Both the position numbers and the translations under genes were made by a program. The notes under the pieces were generated by a model that saw only the letters and a program-made list of their open reading frames with translations, was not told where the DNA came from and made no database searches. A stretch of DNA of 64,000 bases from Chloroflexota bacterium (GTDB lineage: Bacteria > Chloroflexota > UBA4733): positions 18,605 through 82,604 of the forward strand of contig JANWJO010000016.1 of assembly GCA_025449435.1 (NCBI GenBank). The letters run 5' to 3'. Shown one piece after another: positions 44,422 to 53,266 of the stretch; position 1 is the stretch's first letter; every line of letters begins with the position of its first letter.

Positions 44422-45168
44422 GTGCCGTCGCTGCCCTATCATCGCGTGCTTATTAAACTTTCGGGTGAGGCGATGACCGGAAAGCAAGGGTTTGGCATCG
44501 ATCCCGGAGTGGTGCAGGCACGAGCCGAACAACTCGTGGCGGTTCACTCATTGGGTGTCGAACTCGCGGTGGTTATGGGTGGCGGCAACTTCTTCCGAGG
44601 TATGGCGGCGGCATCGCGCGGCATGGAGCGTGCCTCAGCAGACTTTGCTGGCATGTTGGCGACAGTGATGAATGCGCTAGCTTTACAGGCGGCTATTGAA
44701 AAGATCGGCGTCGCGACGCGCTTGCAAACCGCGATCGAAATGCGTGCTGTGGCCGAACCATTTATCCGCCGCCGCGCAATCCGCCACTTGGAAAAAAAGC
44801 GCATCGTCATCTTCGCTGCAGGATTGGGTAGCCCTTACTTCACTACTGATACGGCGGCGGTGCTGCGCTGTATCGAGATCGGCGGCAATGTCATCCTCAT
44901 GGGTAAGAATGGCGTCGATGCCGTGTACGAGGCGGACCCGAAGGTGCATCCGGAAGCACGGCGTTTTGACACATTGGACTACATGGATGCGTTGCGCTTG
45001 CGGCTGCAGGTGATGGACTCGACAGCGCTCACGCTGTGCATGGACAACAACCTGCCCATCGTGGTGTTTGACGCGGATGTCACCGGCAACTTGGTACGCG
45101 CAGTCCAAGGCGAGCGGGTTGGCACCTTCGTCGGTAAGCCTTCGGCACTCACGCCAGTGCTGGCCTGA
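44422..45168 (+). CDS. pyrH: UMP kinase
   Basis: 248 residues, amino-acid-kinase fold. [13 protein letters not shown] binds phosphate, [11 protein letters not shown] and [17 protein letters not shown] are the UMP region, [13 protein letters not shown] and [11 protein letters not shown] are typical of PyrH. It makes UDP. GTG 44422 lies four bases after the tsf stop. The next gene is a DtxR regulator rather than frr. Confidence 0.97.
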   Translation: MPSLPYHRVLIKLSGEAMTGKQGFGIDPGVVQARAEQLVAVHSLGVELAVVMGGGNFFRGMAAASRGMERASADFAGMLATVMNALALQAAIEKIGVATRLQTAIEMRAVAEPFIRRRAIRHLEKKRIVIFAAGLGSPYFTTDTAAVLRCIEIGGNVILMGKNGVDAVYEADPKVHPEARRFDTLDYMDALRLRLQVMDSTALTLCMDNNLPIVVFDADVTGNLVRAVQGERVGTFVGKPSALTPVLA

Positions 45169-45180
45169 CGGTAATCGAGC

Positions 45181-45876
45181 ATGGCGACCCCTGTCGTCGA
45201 AAGCTACATCGAAACGATCTATAACCTGACGATGGAAGGCGAGCAGGTCATTGCGGCCCGCTTAGTGGACCGCTACAAGGTTCGCCCTCCATCGGTAAGC
45301 GAAACGCTGCATCGGATGGAAGAGCAAGGATTCATCGCGTTCGATGCCAAGCGTCACATACTCCTAACCGTAGCGGGCCGCGAACTGGCCGAATCTGGAT
45401 TACGGCGGCATCGTCTACTGGAGCGCATGCTGGTTGATCTGTTCCACCTCGATTGGGTAGCCGCCCACGAAGAAGCACACCATTTGGAACACGGGCTATC
45501 CGAGCGGCTGGAACAAGCCATGAGCACGTCCCTGGGCGAACCGCTCACGTGTCCACACGGCAACCCGATTCCGGCACCTGGGCGCGATCCCACCTCATAC
45601 TTGCGAGATATGCACGCCTGCCGGCTCACGGAAGCACCTGTTGCCGTCAGCTTGAGCGTCGTGTGTGTATCTGAGGTGGTAGAAGACGAAACGGCGCTGC
45701 TGCGCTCACTCGACGAGTTGACCATCCGTCCCGGGCGGCAACTCAGCGTCCTGCAGCACGGATCGGCAACGTGTGCCGTTGACATCTTGGGTACTCGTGT
45801 CGAACTGGCGCGCGGGATCGCCGAGAAGCTGTGGGTACACGACAGTATTTGGGATGTCCAACGCACCTCTCATTGA
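45181..45876 (+). CDS. DtxR/MntR-family metal-dependent transcriptional regulator
   Basis: 231 residues. An N-terminal winged helix (YIETIYNL, RYKVRPPSVSETLHRMEEQG) is followed by the metal-binding dimerisation domain with AAHEEAHHLEHGLSERLE and CPHGNPIP. A C-terminal SH3-like/FeoA-type domain with LDELTIRPG completes the long form. It should repress manganese or iron uptake genes when metal is bound. It starts 12 bases after pyrH and is on the same strand, an unusual place for such a gene. No metal transporter is in the window. Confidence 0.9.
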   Translation: MATPVVESYIETIYNLTMEGEQVIAARLVDRYKVRPPSVSETLHRMEEQGFIAFDAKRHILLTVAGRELAESGLRRHRLLERMLVDLFHLDWVAAHEEAHHLEHGLSERLEQAMSTSLGEPLTCPHGNPIPAPGRDPTSYLRDMHACRLTEAPVAVSLSVVCVSEVVEDETALLRSLDELTIRPGRQLSVLQHGSATCAVDILGTRVELARGIAEKLWVHDSIWDVQRTSH

Positions 45877-45964
45877 ACTACAGCCGGCACTTGAGTGCAC
45901 GGTGCTACTATCCAAAGGATGCCGTTCTGCGGCCGTGACGATGCACTAGAAGGGAGCGATCGGG

Positions 45965-46522
45965 GTGCCAGCAGCTAGCATTCCCCTGACAGAAGAACGT
46001 ATGCGCAAAACCGTCGAAGCCCTCCGGCGCGACCTTGTGACTATCCGGACCGGCCGGGCGTCGCCGGAATTACTCAACCGCGTGATGGTGGACTATTTTG
46101 GCACGCCAACACCCTTGCAACAGGTAGCGGCGCTCAGCACGCCCGACGCACGCACCATCGTCGTGCAACCCTGGGACCGCAAACTCATCCCCGACATCGA
46201 GAAGGCCATTCTTAAGTCTGACCTCGGATTGAATCCGGCGAACGACGGCACCGTGTTGCGCATCATTGTCCCGGTGTTGACGCAACAGCGGCGTGCCGAG
46301 CTGGCCAAGCTGGTGAATAAGCGGCTCGAGGAAGCCAAAGTGTCGTTGCGCAATGAGCGACGCGACGCACAAGAAGCTATCAAGAAGACAGAAAAAGCCA
46401 GCGAGATATCGGAAGATGAGGCCAAACGTTCCACCGAACAGGTACAAAAGCTCCTCGAACGGTTCAGCATCGAAGTTGATCGCGTGGGCGCTGCCAAGCA
46501 CGCCGAAATTGCAGAGGTCTGA
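45965..46522 (+). CDS. frr: Ribosome recycling factor
   Basis: 185 residues, full length. It has RRDLVTIRTGRASPELL, VDYFGTPTPLQQVA, TIVVQPWD, SDLGLNPANDG and the helical VLTQQRRAELAKLV segment. It splits post-termination ribosomes together with EF-G. GTG 45965 has AAGGGAG upstream. An 88-base gap before it separates it from the DtxR gene and may contain a promoter. Confidence 0.97.
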   Translation: MPAASIPLTEERMRKTVEALRRDLVTIRTGRASPELLNRVMVDYFGTPTPLQQVAALSTPDARTIVVQPWDRKLIPDIEKAILKSDLGLNPANDGTVLRIIVPVLTQQRRAELAKLVNKRLEEAKVSLRNERRDAQEAIKKTEKASEISEDEAKRSTEQVQKLLERFSIEVDRVGAAKHAEIAEV

Positions 46523-46539
46523 GTGGGTAACGGCGGCGC

Positions 46540-47355
46540 ATGGGTCGATCCCTGCGCCGGCCTCGAGCGTTGAATAATCTTCTGCTGCGCATACTTTCGG
46601 CCGCCGTGTTGGCGCCGGTTGCCATCGGTGCAACGCTCGCCGGCACCTATTGGTTTGGGTCGCTGGTCATCTTGATAGCACTAGTCAGTTGGTACGAATT
46701 CCTCCACATGTCACGGCGCGCGGGTATTCGTGCGTTTGGCCTCGCAGGCGGTGCGTCTACGGTCGTCGTCGTCGGCTCTACCACCTTTGGCCAGTCCGCT
46801 TTCGCGATCGGTATCATCGTCGCCTTGCTAGTGCTGGCTGGGGCGGCCATCGCTCGGCCCAGTACGATCGATACCCTGGCGTGCCTCGCTCACACTGTAT
46901 TCGGTGTGTTGTGGATCGGTGTTCCTATGGCCACGGCGATACAGCTGCGGCAGACCACTGGCGCTGCCTGGCTGCTGACCGCAATGGTCGTTACCTGGGT
47001 CACTGATACGGCAGCCTACTTTACCGGCCGTGCCATTGGGCGGCACGCCTTGGCCCCCACCATAAGTCCCAAGAAGACAATCGAAGGGCTAGTTGGCGGC
47101 TTACTGGGTGCAATCTTGACCGGCGAGGCGAGCGGACTGTTCGTCTTGCATGTGCCGTGGTGGTTGGGATTGGTGTTGGGCATTGGCTGTGGTGCGGCAG
47201 CGGTGACGGGGGACCTGTTGGAGTCGCTCGTCAAGCGCCAACTTGGTGCCAAAGATTCGGGCACGCTCATCCCCGGACATGGAGGAGTGTTGGACAGGAT
47301 CGACGGGTTGTTGCTGGCCATTCCGGTGGCGAGCCTCTGTGTTATCCTGGCTTAA
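46540..47355 (+). CDS. cdsA: Phosphatidate cytidylyltransferase (CDP-diglyceride synthase)
   Basis: 271 residues with eight or so membrane helices. The C-terminal signature is intact: GDLLESLVKRQLGAKDSG followed by LIPGHGGVLDRID. TDTAAYFTGRAIGRH and TISPKKTIEG are also present. It makes CDP-diacylglycerol for phospholipid synthesis. It follows frr by 17 bases with no uppS between, unlike the usual frr-uppS-cdsA order. Start ATG 46540; a TTG a few codons in is possible. Confidence 0.95.
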   Translation: MGRSLRRPRALNNLLLRILSAAVLAPVAIGATLAGTYWFGSLVILIALVSWYEFLHMSRRAGIRAFGLAGGASTVVVVGSTTFGQSAFAIGIIVALLVLAGAAIARPSTIDTLACLAHTVFGVLWIGVPMATAIQLRQTTGAAWLLTAMVVTWVTDTAAYFTGRAIGRHALAPTISPKKTIEGLVGGLLGAILTGEASGLFVLHVPWWLGLVLGIGCGAAAVTGDLLESLVKRQLGAKDSGTLIPGHGGVLDRIDGLLLAIPVASLCVILA

Positions 47356-47356
47356 C

Positions 47357-48517
47357 GTGCAGAAAACGGTACGCATCGCAGTTCTGGGTAGCACCGGATC
47401 CATCGGACGGCAAACGCTTGCCGTCGCTCGCGAGCAGCGCGACAAAGTCCAAGTAGTGGCGCTCGCCGCACGCAGCAACGAAGAACTCCTCACCGAGCAG
47501 ATTCGGGACTTTCAGCCGGCGATGGCGTGTCTCACGTCGCGGCCAAATTGGGAGGATGTTTCGCCTGCCAAGTGCTTTGGCGGCGACCGGGCCTTGGTGG
47601 ATTTCGCGACACATCCCGATGTCGATCTCGTCGTGCTGGCCACCAGTGGGCACGATGGCTTCCGACCACTACTAGCCGCATTGCAGGCTGGCAAGGCCGT
47701 GGCCCTGGCGAATAAGGAAGCACTGGTGATGGCTGGCGAACTCGTGCGCCAGGCGGCCGATAAAGCCGGTGTGCAGCTCCGGCCGATCGATAGCGAGCAC
47801 TCGGCGTTGTGGCAATGCCTGCAAGGTGAATCGCCGTCCAGCGTAAAGCAATTGATTCTCACTGCGACAGGTGGACCGTTCCGTGACTGGAGCCAGGAAC
47901 AGCTGCAACACGCTACGCCAGCACAGGCACTGAAACACCCGGTGTGGCGTATGGGGAAGAAGATCACTATTGACTCGGCGACATTGATGAACAAGGGCCT
48001 GGAAGTCATTGAGGCCCACTGGCTGTTCAACATGCCGTATGAACACATCGATGTCGTGATCCATCCACAGGGCCTGGTGCATTCCCTTGTGCGATTTCGA
48101 GATGGTGCGCTCAAAGCGCAGCTCGGCACGCCCGACATGCGCACCGCAATCCGCTACGCCTTGTCATGGCCAGCCAGATGGGAATCGTCACTGGAGGATG
48201 CCGACCTGCTCAAAGGCGGGCCACTGTACTTCTTCCCGCCAGATACCGAACGCTTTCCGTGTTTAGCCTTTGCGCGCTGGGCCGGCAAGGATGGTGGAAC
48301 GTATCCCACCGCGCTATGTGCGGTCGATGAAGTCGCGGTGCAAGCGTTCTCTGCCGGTATTATTTCTTGGAACGGCATCTCGCAACTCATTCAAACAGTG
48401 TTAGATCGCCACAAGTCTATTGCGCATCCCTCGATCGACGATGTGCTTGCAGCAGACGAGGAAACGCGGCGAGTGGCCCATGTGTTGCTCACGCACAACG
48501 GGATAATGCGGAACTGA
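47357..48517 (+). CDS. dxr: 1-deoxy-D-xylulose-5-phosphate reductoisomerase
   Basis: 386 residues. NADPH-binding VLGSTGSIGRQTL, ALANKEALVMAG, the metal and substrate motif IDSEHSALWQ, TGGPFRDW and TIDSATLMNKGLEVIEAHWLF are all present. It makes MEP in non-mevalonate isoprenoid synthesis. GTG 47357 begins one base after the cdsA stop. Frames from 47243 run inside cdsA and are rejected. Confidence 0.97.
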   Translation: MQKTVRIAVLGSTGSIGRQTLAVAREQRDKVQVVALAARSNEELLTEQIRDFQPAMACLTSRPNWEDVSPAKCFGGDRALVDFATHPDVDLVVLATSGHDGFRPLLAALQAGKAVALANKEALVMAGELVRQAADKAGVQLRPIDSEHSALWQCLQGESPSSVKQLILTATGGPFRDWSQEQLQHATPAQALKHPVWRMGKKITIDSATLMNKGLEVIEAHWLFNMPYEHIDVVIHPQGLVHSLVRFRDGALKAQLGTPDMRTAIRYALSWPARWESSLEDADLLKGGPLYFFPPDTERFPCLAFARWAGKDGGTYPTALCAVDEVAVQAFSAGIISWNGISQLIQTVLDRHKSIAHPSIDDVLAADEETRRVAHVLLTHNGIMRN

Positions 48518-48520
48518 TCG

Positions 48521-49552
48521 ATGATTGCGTCATACTTTTGGATCATCCCGATCCTGCTCCTATTGGTGTTTGTGCACGAACTTGGGCATTTTATGGCGGC
48601 GCGCAAGTTTGGCGTCTTGGTCAAAGAGTTTGCCTTAGGCTTTCCACCGCGCATTAAGGCGGTTCGCGTCGGCGAGACCGAATATGCACTGAATGCACTG
48701 CCGATCGGCGGATACGTTCGCATGGAGGGCGAGGATGGACAGCTTGAATCGCCACGCAGTTTTGTAGCAAAATCGCGGGGTCAGCGGGCGGTCATCTTGC
48801 TCGCGGGCGTGACGATGAATGCCCTGCTTGTTCCCATCCTCCTCACCGTAGACGCATTGGTAGGAGTGCCTACCGTCCAAGGCATCGTCATCCACGACGT
48901 ACAGGCGGGGAGCGCTGCACAGGTGGCAGGGCTGTTTCCTGGTGAGGTCATCACGGCTGCCGGCGGCAGACCAATCACAGATTCCCAGGTATTCATCGAC
49001 GCCATCAGAACCAATATCGGCAAACCCGTCGAGCTAACGGTGCAGGGCGCTTCGACACAGGCACCTACCCAAACGGTCAGTGTTACGCCACGGCCGGTCA
49101 ATAAGCCAGGAGACGGATCGCTTGGTGTCACGTTCACTGTTCACCTAGTGAACCTCCAGTATCCAATCTGGCAAGCGCCTTTTGTAGGCGCAAAGCAAAC
49201 CGCCATGCTCGCTGGCGACTTTGCAACGGCGATACATCAGATGTTTCAGACGCAAAGCGTGCAACTGAGCGGACCAATCGCTATCACGCAGGTCACGGGC
49301 GAAGCGGCGCGCCAAGGACCAGGTACTCTGTTGGAACTGACGGCTCTATTGTCGCTCAACCTCGCGATCTTCAACCTGTTCCCTTTTCCAGGGCTCGACG
49401 GCGGGCGCCTGGCCATGCTCTTGTTAGAGCAACTACGCGGACGCCGCATCAACCCTGTGTGGGAAGGCGCCATTAATTTCGCAGGGCTCATGGTTCTGCT
49501 GGCCGTGATGGTGTTGGTGTCGATCAACGACATCATGCACGTCGGATCCTAG
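48521..49552 (+). CDS. rseP: Site-2 membrane metalloprotease RseP/RasP
   Basis: 343 residues. Helix 1 carries the zinc motif VFVHELGHF, an inner helix has NALPIGGYVRMEGEDG, one PDZ domain lies around VQAGSAAQVAGLFPGE, and the third zinc ligand is in FPGLDGGRLAM near the C-terminus. It cleaves transmembrane anti-sigma factors or signal peptides. It starts three bases after dxr and ends the block; a convergent dehydrogenase gene begins 48 bases later. Confidence 0.95.
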   Translation: MIASYFWIIPILLLLVFVHELGHFMAARKFGVLVKEFALGFPPRIKAVRVGETEYALNALPIGGYVRMEGEDGQLESPRSFVAKSRGQRAVILLAGVTMNALLVPILLTVDALVGVPTVQGIVIHDVQAGSAAQVAGLFPGEVITAAGGRPITDSQVFIDAIRTNIGKPVELTVQGASTQAPTQTVSVTPRPVNKPGDGSLGVTFTVHLVNLQYPIWQAPFVGAKQTAMLAGDFATAIHQMFQTQSVQLSGPIAITQVTGEAARQGPGTLLELTALLSLNLAIFNLFPFPGLDGGRLAMLLLEQLRGRRINPVWEGAINFAGLMVLLAVMVLVSINDIMHVGS

Positions 49553-49600
49553 CCGAAGCGTCACCGAACCGGCCATCTTGCCCGCCCCAGTGCCAAGTTG

Positions 49601-50602
49601 CTAAGCCGGTTGCTTGCGATGCGCCCACACTGCCTCGTTGAACAAATGCTGAGGTCGCCGACCGTACAAACCATCAATGAGGTTGGTAGCTGCCAGCTTG
49701 GCCATCTGGGATCGCGCCCCAGCACTGGCGCTAGCAATATGCGGAACGACGACGCAGTTGTCGAGAGTGAGCAGTGGATGATTTCCATGCATAGGTTCGG
49801 GATCGGTGACATCGAGCCCCGCGGCGAGAATGACGCGGTCGCGCAGCGCGCGATAGAGATCATCGGTCTTGACGACTTGCCCGCGAGCGACGTTGATCAG
49901 AATGCCAGTGGGCTTCATGGTGCGTAACTGCGCCTCGCCAATCAACCCGCGCGTCTCGTCGGTGAGCGCGGTAGTAAGCACGACGAAGTCGGCACTGGCC
50001 AGTAAGCCGTCCAGGCTCGACCACGTGATGCCAAGTTCGGCTTCCACATCCGGCTTGCGCGTCCGGCTCGCGTACAGCACCTTCATGGCAAAGCCCTGAG
50101 CCCGGCGAGCAACGGCGGTGCCGATGTTGCCCAGCCCGATGATGCCGAGCGTGGCCCCATAGATGTCTCGACCGACCAAGAGCGTGGGACTCCAACCCCG
50201 CCAGCGATCGGCGCGCACATGGCGTTCACCTTCGGAGATGCGGCGAGCCGTAGCCATAAGTAGCGCGAAAGCGTGGTCGGCAGTGGTGTCAACGAGCACG
50301 CCGGGGGTGTTACACACCATCACGCCGTGTTGCATGGCGTAGGGCAGATCCACGTTGTCTACGCCAACGCCGAAGTTGCTAATGACGCGCAGCGCAGGAG
50401 CGGCGTCTAATGCCTCGCGATCCAGCCGCTCGGTGGCGTTGGACACCATCACCCCTTCGGCGCCGGATAGGCGCTGGAGGAACTCGGCACGCGACATCGG
50501 CGATGTGCCTGGCCATACGTAGGCATCCAGATGCTCGGCGATTAACGTCGGTCCGGGCTCTGGGAACACCCAACTCACCAGCGCCTTTGGTTTGGACTGC
50601 AT
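49601..50602 (-). CDS. D-isomer-specific 2-hydroxyacid dehydrogenase (glyoxylate/hydroxypyruvate reductase-like)
   Basis: 333 residues. NAD-binding GIIGLGNIGTAVARRA, substrate-binding SNFGVGVDNVD, catalytic Arg in NVARGQVV, Glu in DVTDPEP and His in PHIASAS are seen. It reduces or oxidises a 2-hydroxyacid; the best guess is glyoxylate or hydroxypyruvate, which would tie in with the GlcDEF operon. It starts at 50602, 51 bases after the PhyH gene on the same strand, so both may be cotranscribed. Confidence 0.92.
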   Translation of the reverse strand: MQSKPKALVSWVFPEPGPTLIAEHLDAYVWPGTSPMSRAEFLQRLSGAEGVMVSNATERLDREALDAAPALRVISNFGVGVDNVDLPYAMQHGVMVCNTPGVLVDTTADHAFALLMATARRISEGERHVRADRWRGWSPTLLVGRDIYGATLGIIGLGNIGTAVARRAQGFAMKVLYASRTRKPDVEAELGITWSSLDGLLASADFVVLTTALTDETRGLIGEAQLRTMKPTGILINVARGQVVKTDDLYRALRDRVILAAGLDVTDPEPMHGNHPLLTLDNCVVVPHIASASAGARSQMAKLAATNLIDGLYGRRPQHLFNEAVWAHRKQPA

Positions 50603-50653
50603 AGAGCGTGTCAGCCTTTCTGGTGGCCATCCTGACCCAATACGGAGTCGGGA

Positions 50654-51829
50654 CTACTCGTCGTGGTCGTGTGCACGTGGATCATTGCGCTCCGGGTCCA
50701 TGACGACGCTGGTCATGGTGCCAGCCTGCGGCATGCTGGCCATCATGGACACCGAGCCATCGGCCGCGGCGCCACGCAGCGCCGGGGTGTTGGCCGCGCA
50801 AGCCGTACCAAAGCGGGGTTGCCCGAACGGCAAGTGCGTCGAGCCACGGGCCAGGATATGAATGTGATTGGTCGGTTTACCCTCGCCCTGGCCGTACCCC
50901 CACATGGTGAAGCTGCGCGCGTTGGCATAGTGACCCACGAAGCTGCGCCGAAAGCGCGTATCCGACGTGTTGCGGTGAGACCGGTGCAGGATGTGACCGC
51001 CAAAGAAGATGACATCGCCTGGGTCGGCGATCGCGGGCACTTCCTCGCCGGGGTACTTTCCTTGACCGATGTGGGACAGGGTGTTGACCTCGTCGTCGGT
51101 ATTGCTCACGTTTTCAACAACGGCGAGGTCCGCCAATGTGTCGCCGTGGTTGGCGTGTTCGCGACCAGTGGTCGGATAGATGGGCTCGTGCTGGCTGCCG
51201 GGAGTGAACCACATGCAGCCGTTGCCAAGGTCGGCACGGTCTACGGCCAACCAAGCTCCGCACAGAGTGTCTGGAACGGTGGGAATGTAGTAGCTATCCT
51301 GGTGATATCCCTGGCCATCGCCACCCGGATACTTGAGGAAGAACATACTTTGCATCGCCATCACATCGGGGCCGATCAGGGCTTCGAGCACGTCGAGTAT
51401 TCGCGGATGAAGCAAGAAGCGCTCGTGTATCTCCAGCACACGATGCAACATGTGAATGCGCAGGTAGTGGCGCTCTCGATCCCTAGCCGTTGCGTCTGGC
51501 GGCGGCGATACGATGCCGGGGATTTCCAGTTTGCCTTGAATCACCTCATCGCTATGCTCGCGCAGCTGGCGCACGTCCTCGGGCGGCACGAGGCCGCGTA
51601 CCAGGAGGAATCCTTGCCGCCGAAAGGTGACATATTCCTCCACACTGACCTGATAGCGTGGGTACGCTAGGACAGCCTTGGCGCTCGCTACCCCTTGGGA
51701 CACTTCGAGGCTGGCTGGTACGGTTTGAACGCCCAGCGCTCCGTTGCTGCCCGTGGCTTTCACTTTTCGGACCTGCATCATCGGTGCGTCCGCAGCGCTT
51801 TTCGCGGCCCTATTGTCCATCGTCGTCAC
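50654..51829 (-). CDS. Phytanoyl-CoA dioxygenase (PhyH) family protein
   Basis: 391 residues. The jelly-roll core has LVRGLVPPEDVRQL at its start, the iron ligands in GYHQDSYY (His-x-Asp) and in HILHRSHRN, and a WLAVDRADLGNGCMWFTPGS strand pair. It is a Fe(II)/2-oxoglutarate oxygenase; substrates in this family range from phytanoyl-CoA to small secondary metabolites. The first 60 and the last 50 residues look disordered. Divergent from an alpha/beta hydrolase, 75 bases apart. Confidence 0.88.
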   Translation of the reverse strand: MTTMDNRAAKSAADAPMMQVRKVKATGSNGALGVQTVPASLEVSQGVASAKAVLAYPRYQVSVEEYVTFRRQGFLLVRGLVPPEDVRQLREHSDEVIQGKLEIPGIVSPPPDATARDRERHYLRIHMLHRVLEIHERFLLHPRILDVLEALIGPDVMAMQSMFFLKYPGGDGQGYHQDSYYIPTVPDTLCGAWLAVDRADLGNGCMWFTPGSQHEPIYPTTGREHANHGDTLADLAVVENVSNTDDEVNTLSHIGQGKYPGEEVPAIADPGDVIFFGGHILHRSHRNTSDTRFRRSFVGHYANARSFTMWGYGQGEGKPTNHIHILARGSTHLPFGQPRFGTACAANTPALRGAAADGSVSMMASMPQAGTMTSVVMDPERNDPRAHDHDE

Positions 51830-51904
51830 GGCTCATCTCCAGTACTCTTGCGATTGCGTTGTCGCACCCTATGATGCAGCATCAACAGGTGTGCGTAAAG
51901 GGAT

Positions 51905-52837
51905 ATGAGGCATAAATTGACAGGATTCGATGCCAACGTCGAGGGCGAACGGCACGCGCTGTACGCACTCCTCGGCGATCTACCGGACCGGTTCACCCCT
52001 ATTCGCGCTGAGTCGCTCGGTGTCGAACCGGGTGAACACTACACGCTCGAGCGGCTAGTGTTGCATCTGAACGGTGTCGAGGCAGTTCCTGCTTACTTCG
52101 CCAAACCGTTGGGCGCGCACGGCCGGCTACCGCTCGTGCTGTATCAGCACGCCCACGGCGGCAATTACGCGCTAGGCAAAGAGGAGCTGTTGGTTGGGAG
52201 GCCGGCGCTCCAACGGCCGCCGTATGTGCAGGCGCTCACCGAACATGGCTATGCGGTGCTCGCCATCGATCACTGGCTGTTCGGAGAGCGTAGCGGGCGG
52301 ACGGAGAGCGAGACATTCAAGGCGATGCTCTGGCAAGGCCAGGTGCTTTGGGGCATGATCATGTACGATGCGCTGCGTACGGTCGACTACGCCATGGGGC
52401 GCGACGACGTCGACCCGGCCCGCATTGCCACGGTGGGCATGTCGTTTGGCAGCACCATTTCTTGGTGGCTGGCCGCTTTGGACGAGCGCATCAAGGCGTG
52501 TGTCGATATCTGCTGCCTCACGGACTACCAGGCGCTGCTCGACCAGCGTGGGTTGGATGGACACGGCATCTACTACTACGTCCCAGGGCTGCTTAAGCAC
52601 TTCAGCGCGGGACAAATTAACGCACTCATCGCGCCTCGCGCGCATTTGAGCCTGGTTGGTATGTACGACAAGCTGACTCCTCCGGAGGGCGTGGACCGGA
52701 TTGACGCGCACGTGAGCGCACGGTACGCCGCACTCGAGGCAGCCGGTGCCTGGAAGCTGTGTCGCTATCCGTGCGGCCACCAGGAAACCGCCGCCATGCG
52801 CCACGAGACGGTGACCTTTTTGGCGCGCTTCCTGTAG
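51905..52837 (+). CDS. Alpha/beta hydrolase (dienelactone hydrolase-like)
   Basis: 310 residues. The nucleophile elbow GMSFGS, an Asp in GMYDKLTPP and a His in CGHQE form a likely triad. The oxyanion region is near YQHAHGG. It resembles the abhydrolase_7/DLH-like clan of esterases and acetyl xylan esterase-like proteins. The start at ATG 51905 has AAAGGGATATG upstream. It may act with the divergent PhyH enzyme, but substrate is unknown. Confidence 0.88.
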   Translation: MRHKLTGFDANVEGERHALYALLGDLPDRFTPIRAESLGVEPGEHYTLERLVLHLNGVEAVPAYFAKPLGAHGRLPLVLYQHAHGGNYALGKEELLVGRPALQRPPYVQALTEHGYAVLAIDHWLFGERSGRTESETFKAMLWQGQVLWGMIMYDALRTVDYAMGRDDVDPARIATVGMSFGSTISWWLAALDERIKACVDICCLTDYQALLDQRGLDGHGIYYYVPGLLKHFSAGQINALIAPRAHLSLVGMYDKLTPPEGVDRIDAHVSARYAALEAAGAWKLCRYPCGHQETAAMRHETVTFLARFL

Positions 52838-52880
52838 AACGCACAGCAAGCGCACGAAGCCAGGTCGGCGCAATCATGAG

Positions 52881-52909
52881 TTGCAGGTTAAGCTGGGCGG
52901 CCCTACACT
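52881..52909 (+). promoter_or_regulatory. Weak promoter candidate before the IS630-like fragment
   Basis: TTGCAG (52881-52886) and TACACT (52904-52909) are 17 bases apart, matching three and four positions of the two hexamers. The HTH gene starts 58 bases downstream. The match is poor and may be chance. Confidence 0.25.
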
Positions 52910-52966
52910 GTGCTCACACCAAGCTGGAAGGGGACAGGCACCGAAGCACATATTGGAGGTCTGCCG

Positions 52967-53248
52967 GTGTTTCATCTTCACTTGAAGACCACGGATTTGC
53001 AACAGTTAGAAGTCTTACGCACCACCGGCGCCAAGGCGTACCTGCGTGAGCGGGCGGACGCGCTTCTGCGCGTGGCTCGTGGCTCCTCGCTCGTCGAGGT
53101 CGCGCACGATACCTCCGGTCGGAAGCGGAAGCCCGAAACGGTAGCTGAGTGGATCGGACGGTTCCAGCGTGACGGGCTCCACGGGTTAGAAATCCGGCCA
53201 GGGCGCGGCAGGAAACGTCGCAAACATCAGGATGATCCTGCGAACTAA
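52967..53248 (+). CDS. IS630-type transposase N-terminal HTH fragment
   Basis: 93 residues. The sequence RERADALLRVARGSSLVEVAHDTS, then TVAEWIGRF and GLHGLEIRPGRGRKRR, follows the helix-turn-helix domain of IS630-family transposases. GTG 52967 has GGAGG seven bases upstream, so it may still be translated. No DDE catalytic domain follows, since a convergent ABC gene ends at 53267. It is either a truncated insertion sequence or a first ORF of a two-ORF element that has lost the second. No terminal inverted repeats could be seen. Confidence 0.65.
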   Translation: MFHLHLKTTDLQQLEVLRTTGAKAYLRERADALLRVARGSSLVEVAHDTSGRKRKPETVAEWIGRFQRDGLHGLEIRPGRGRKRRKHQDDPAN

Positions 53249-53266
53249 TACCGGGCCGCCAACTGC

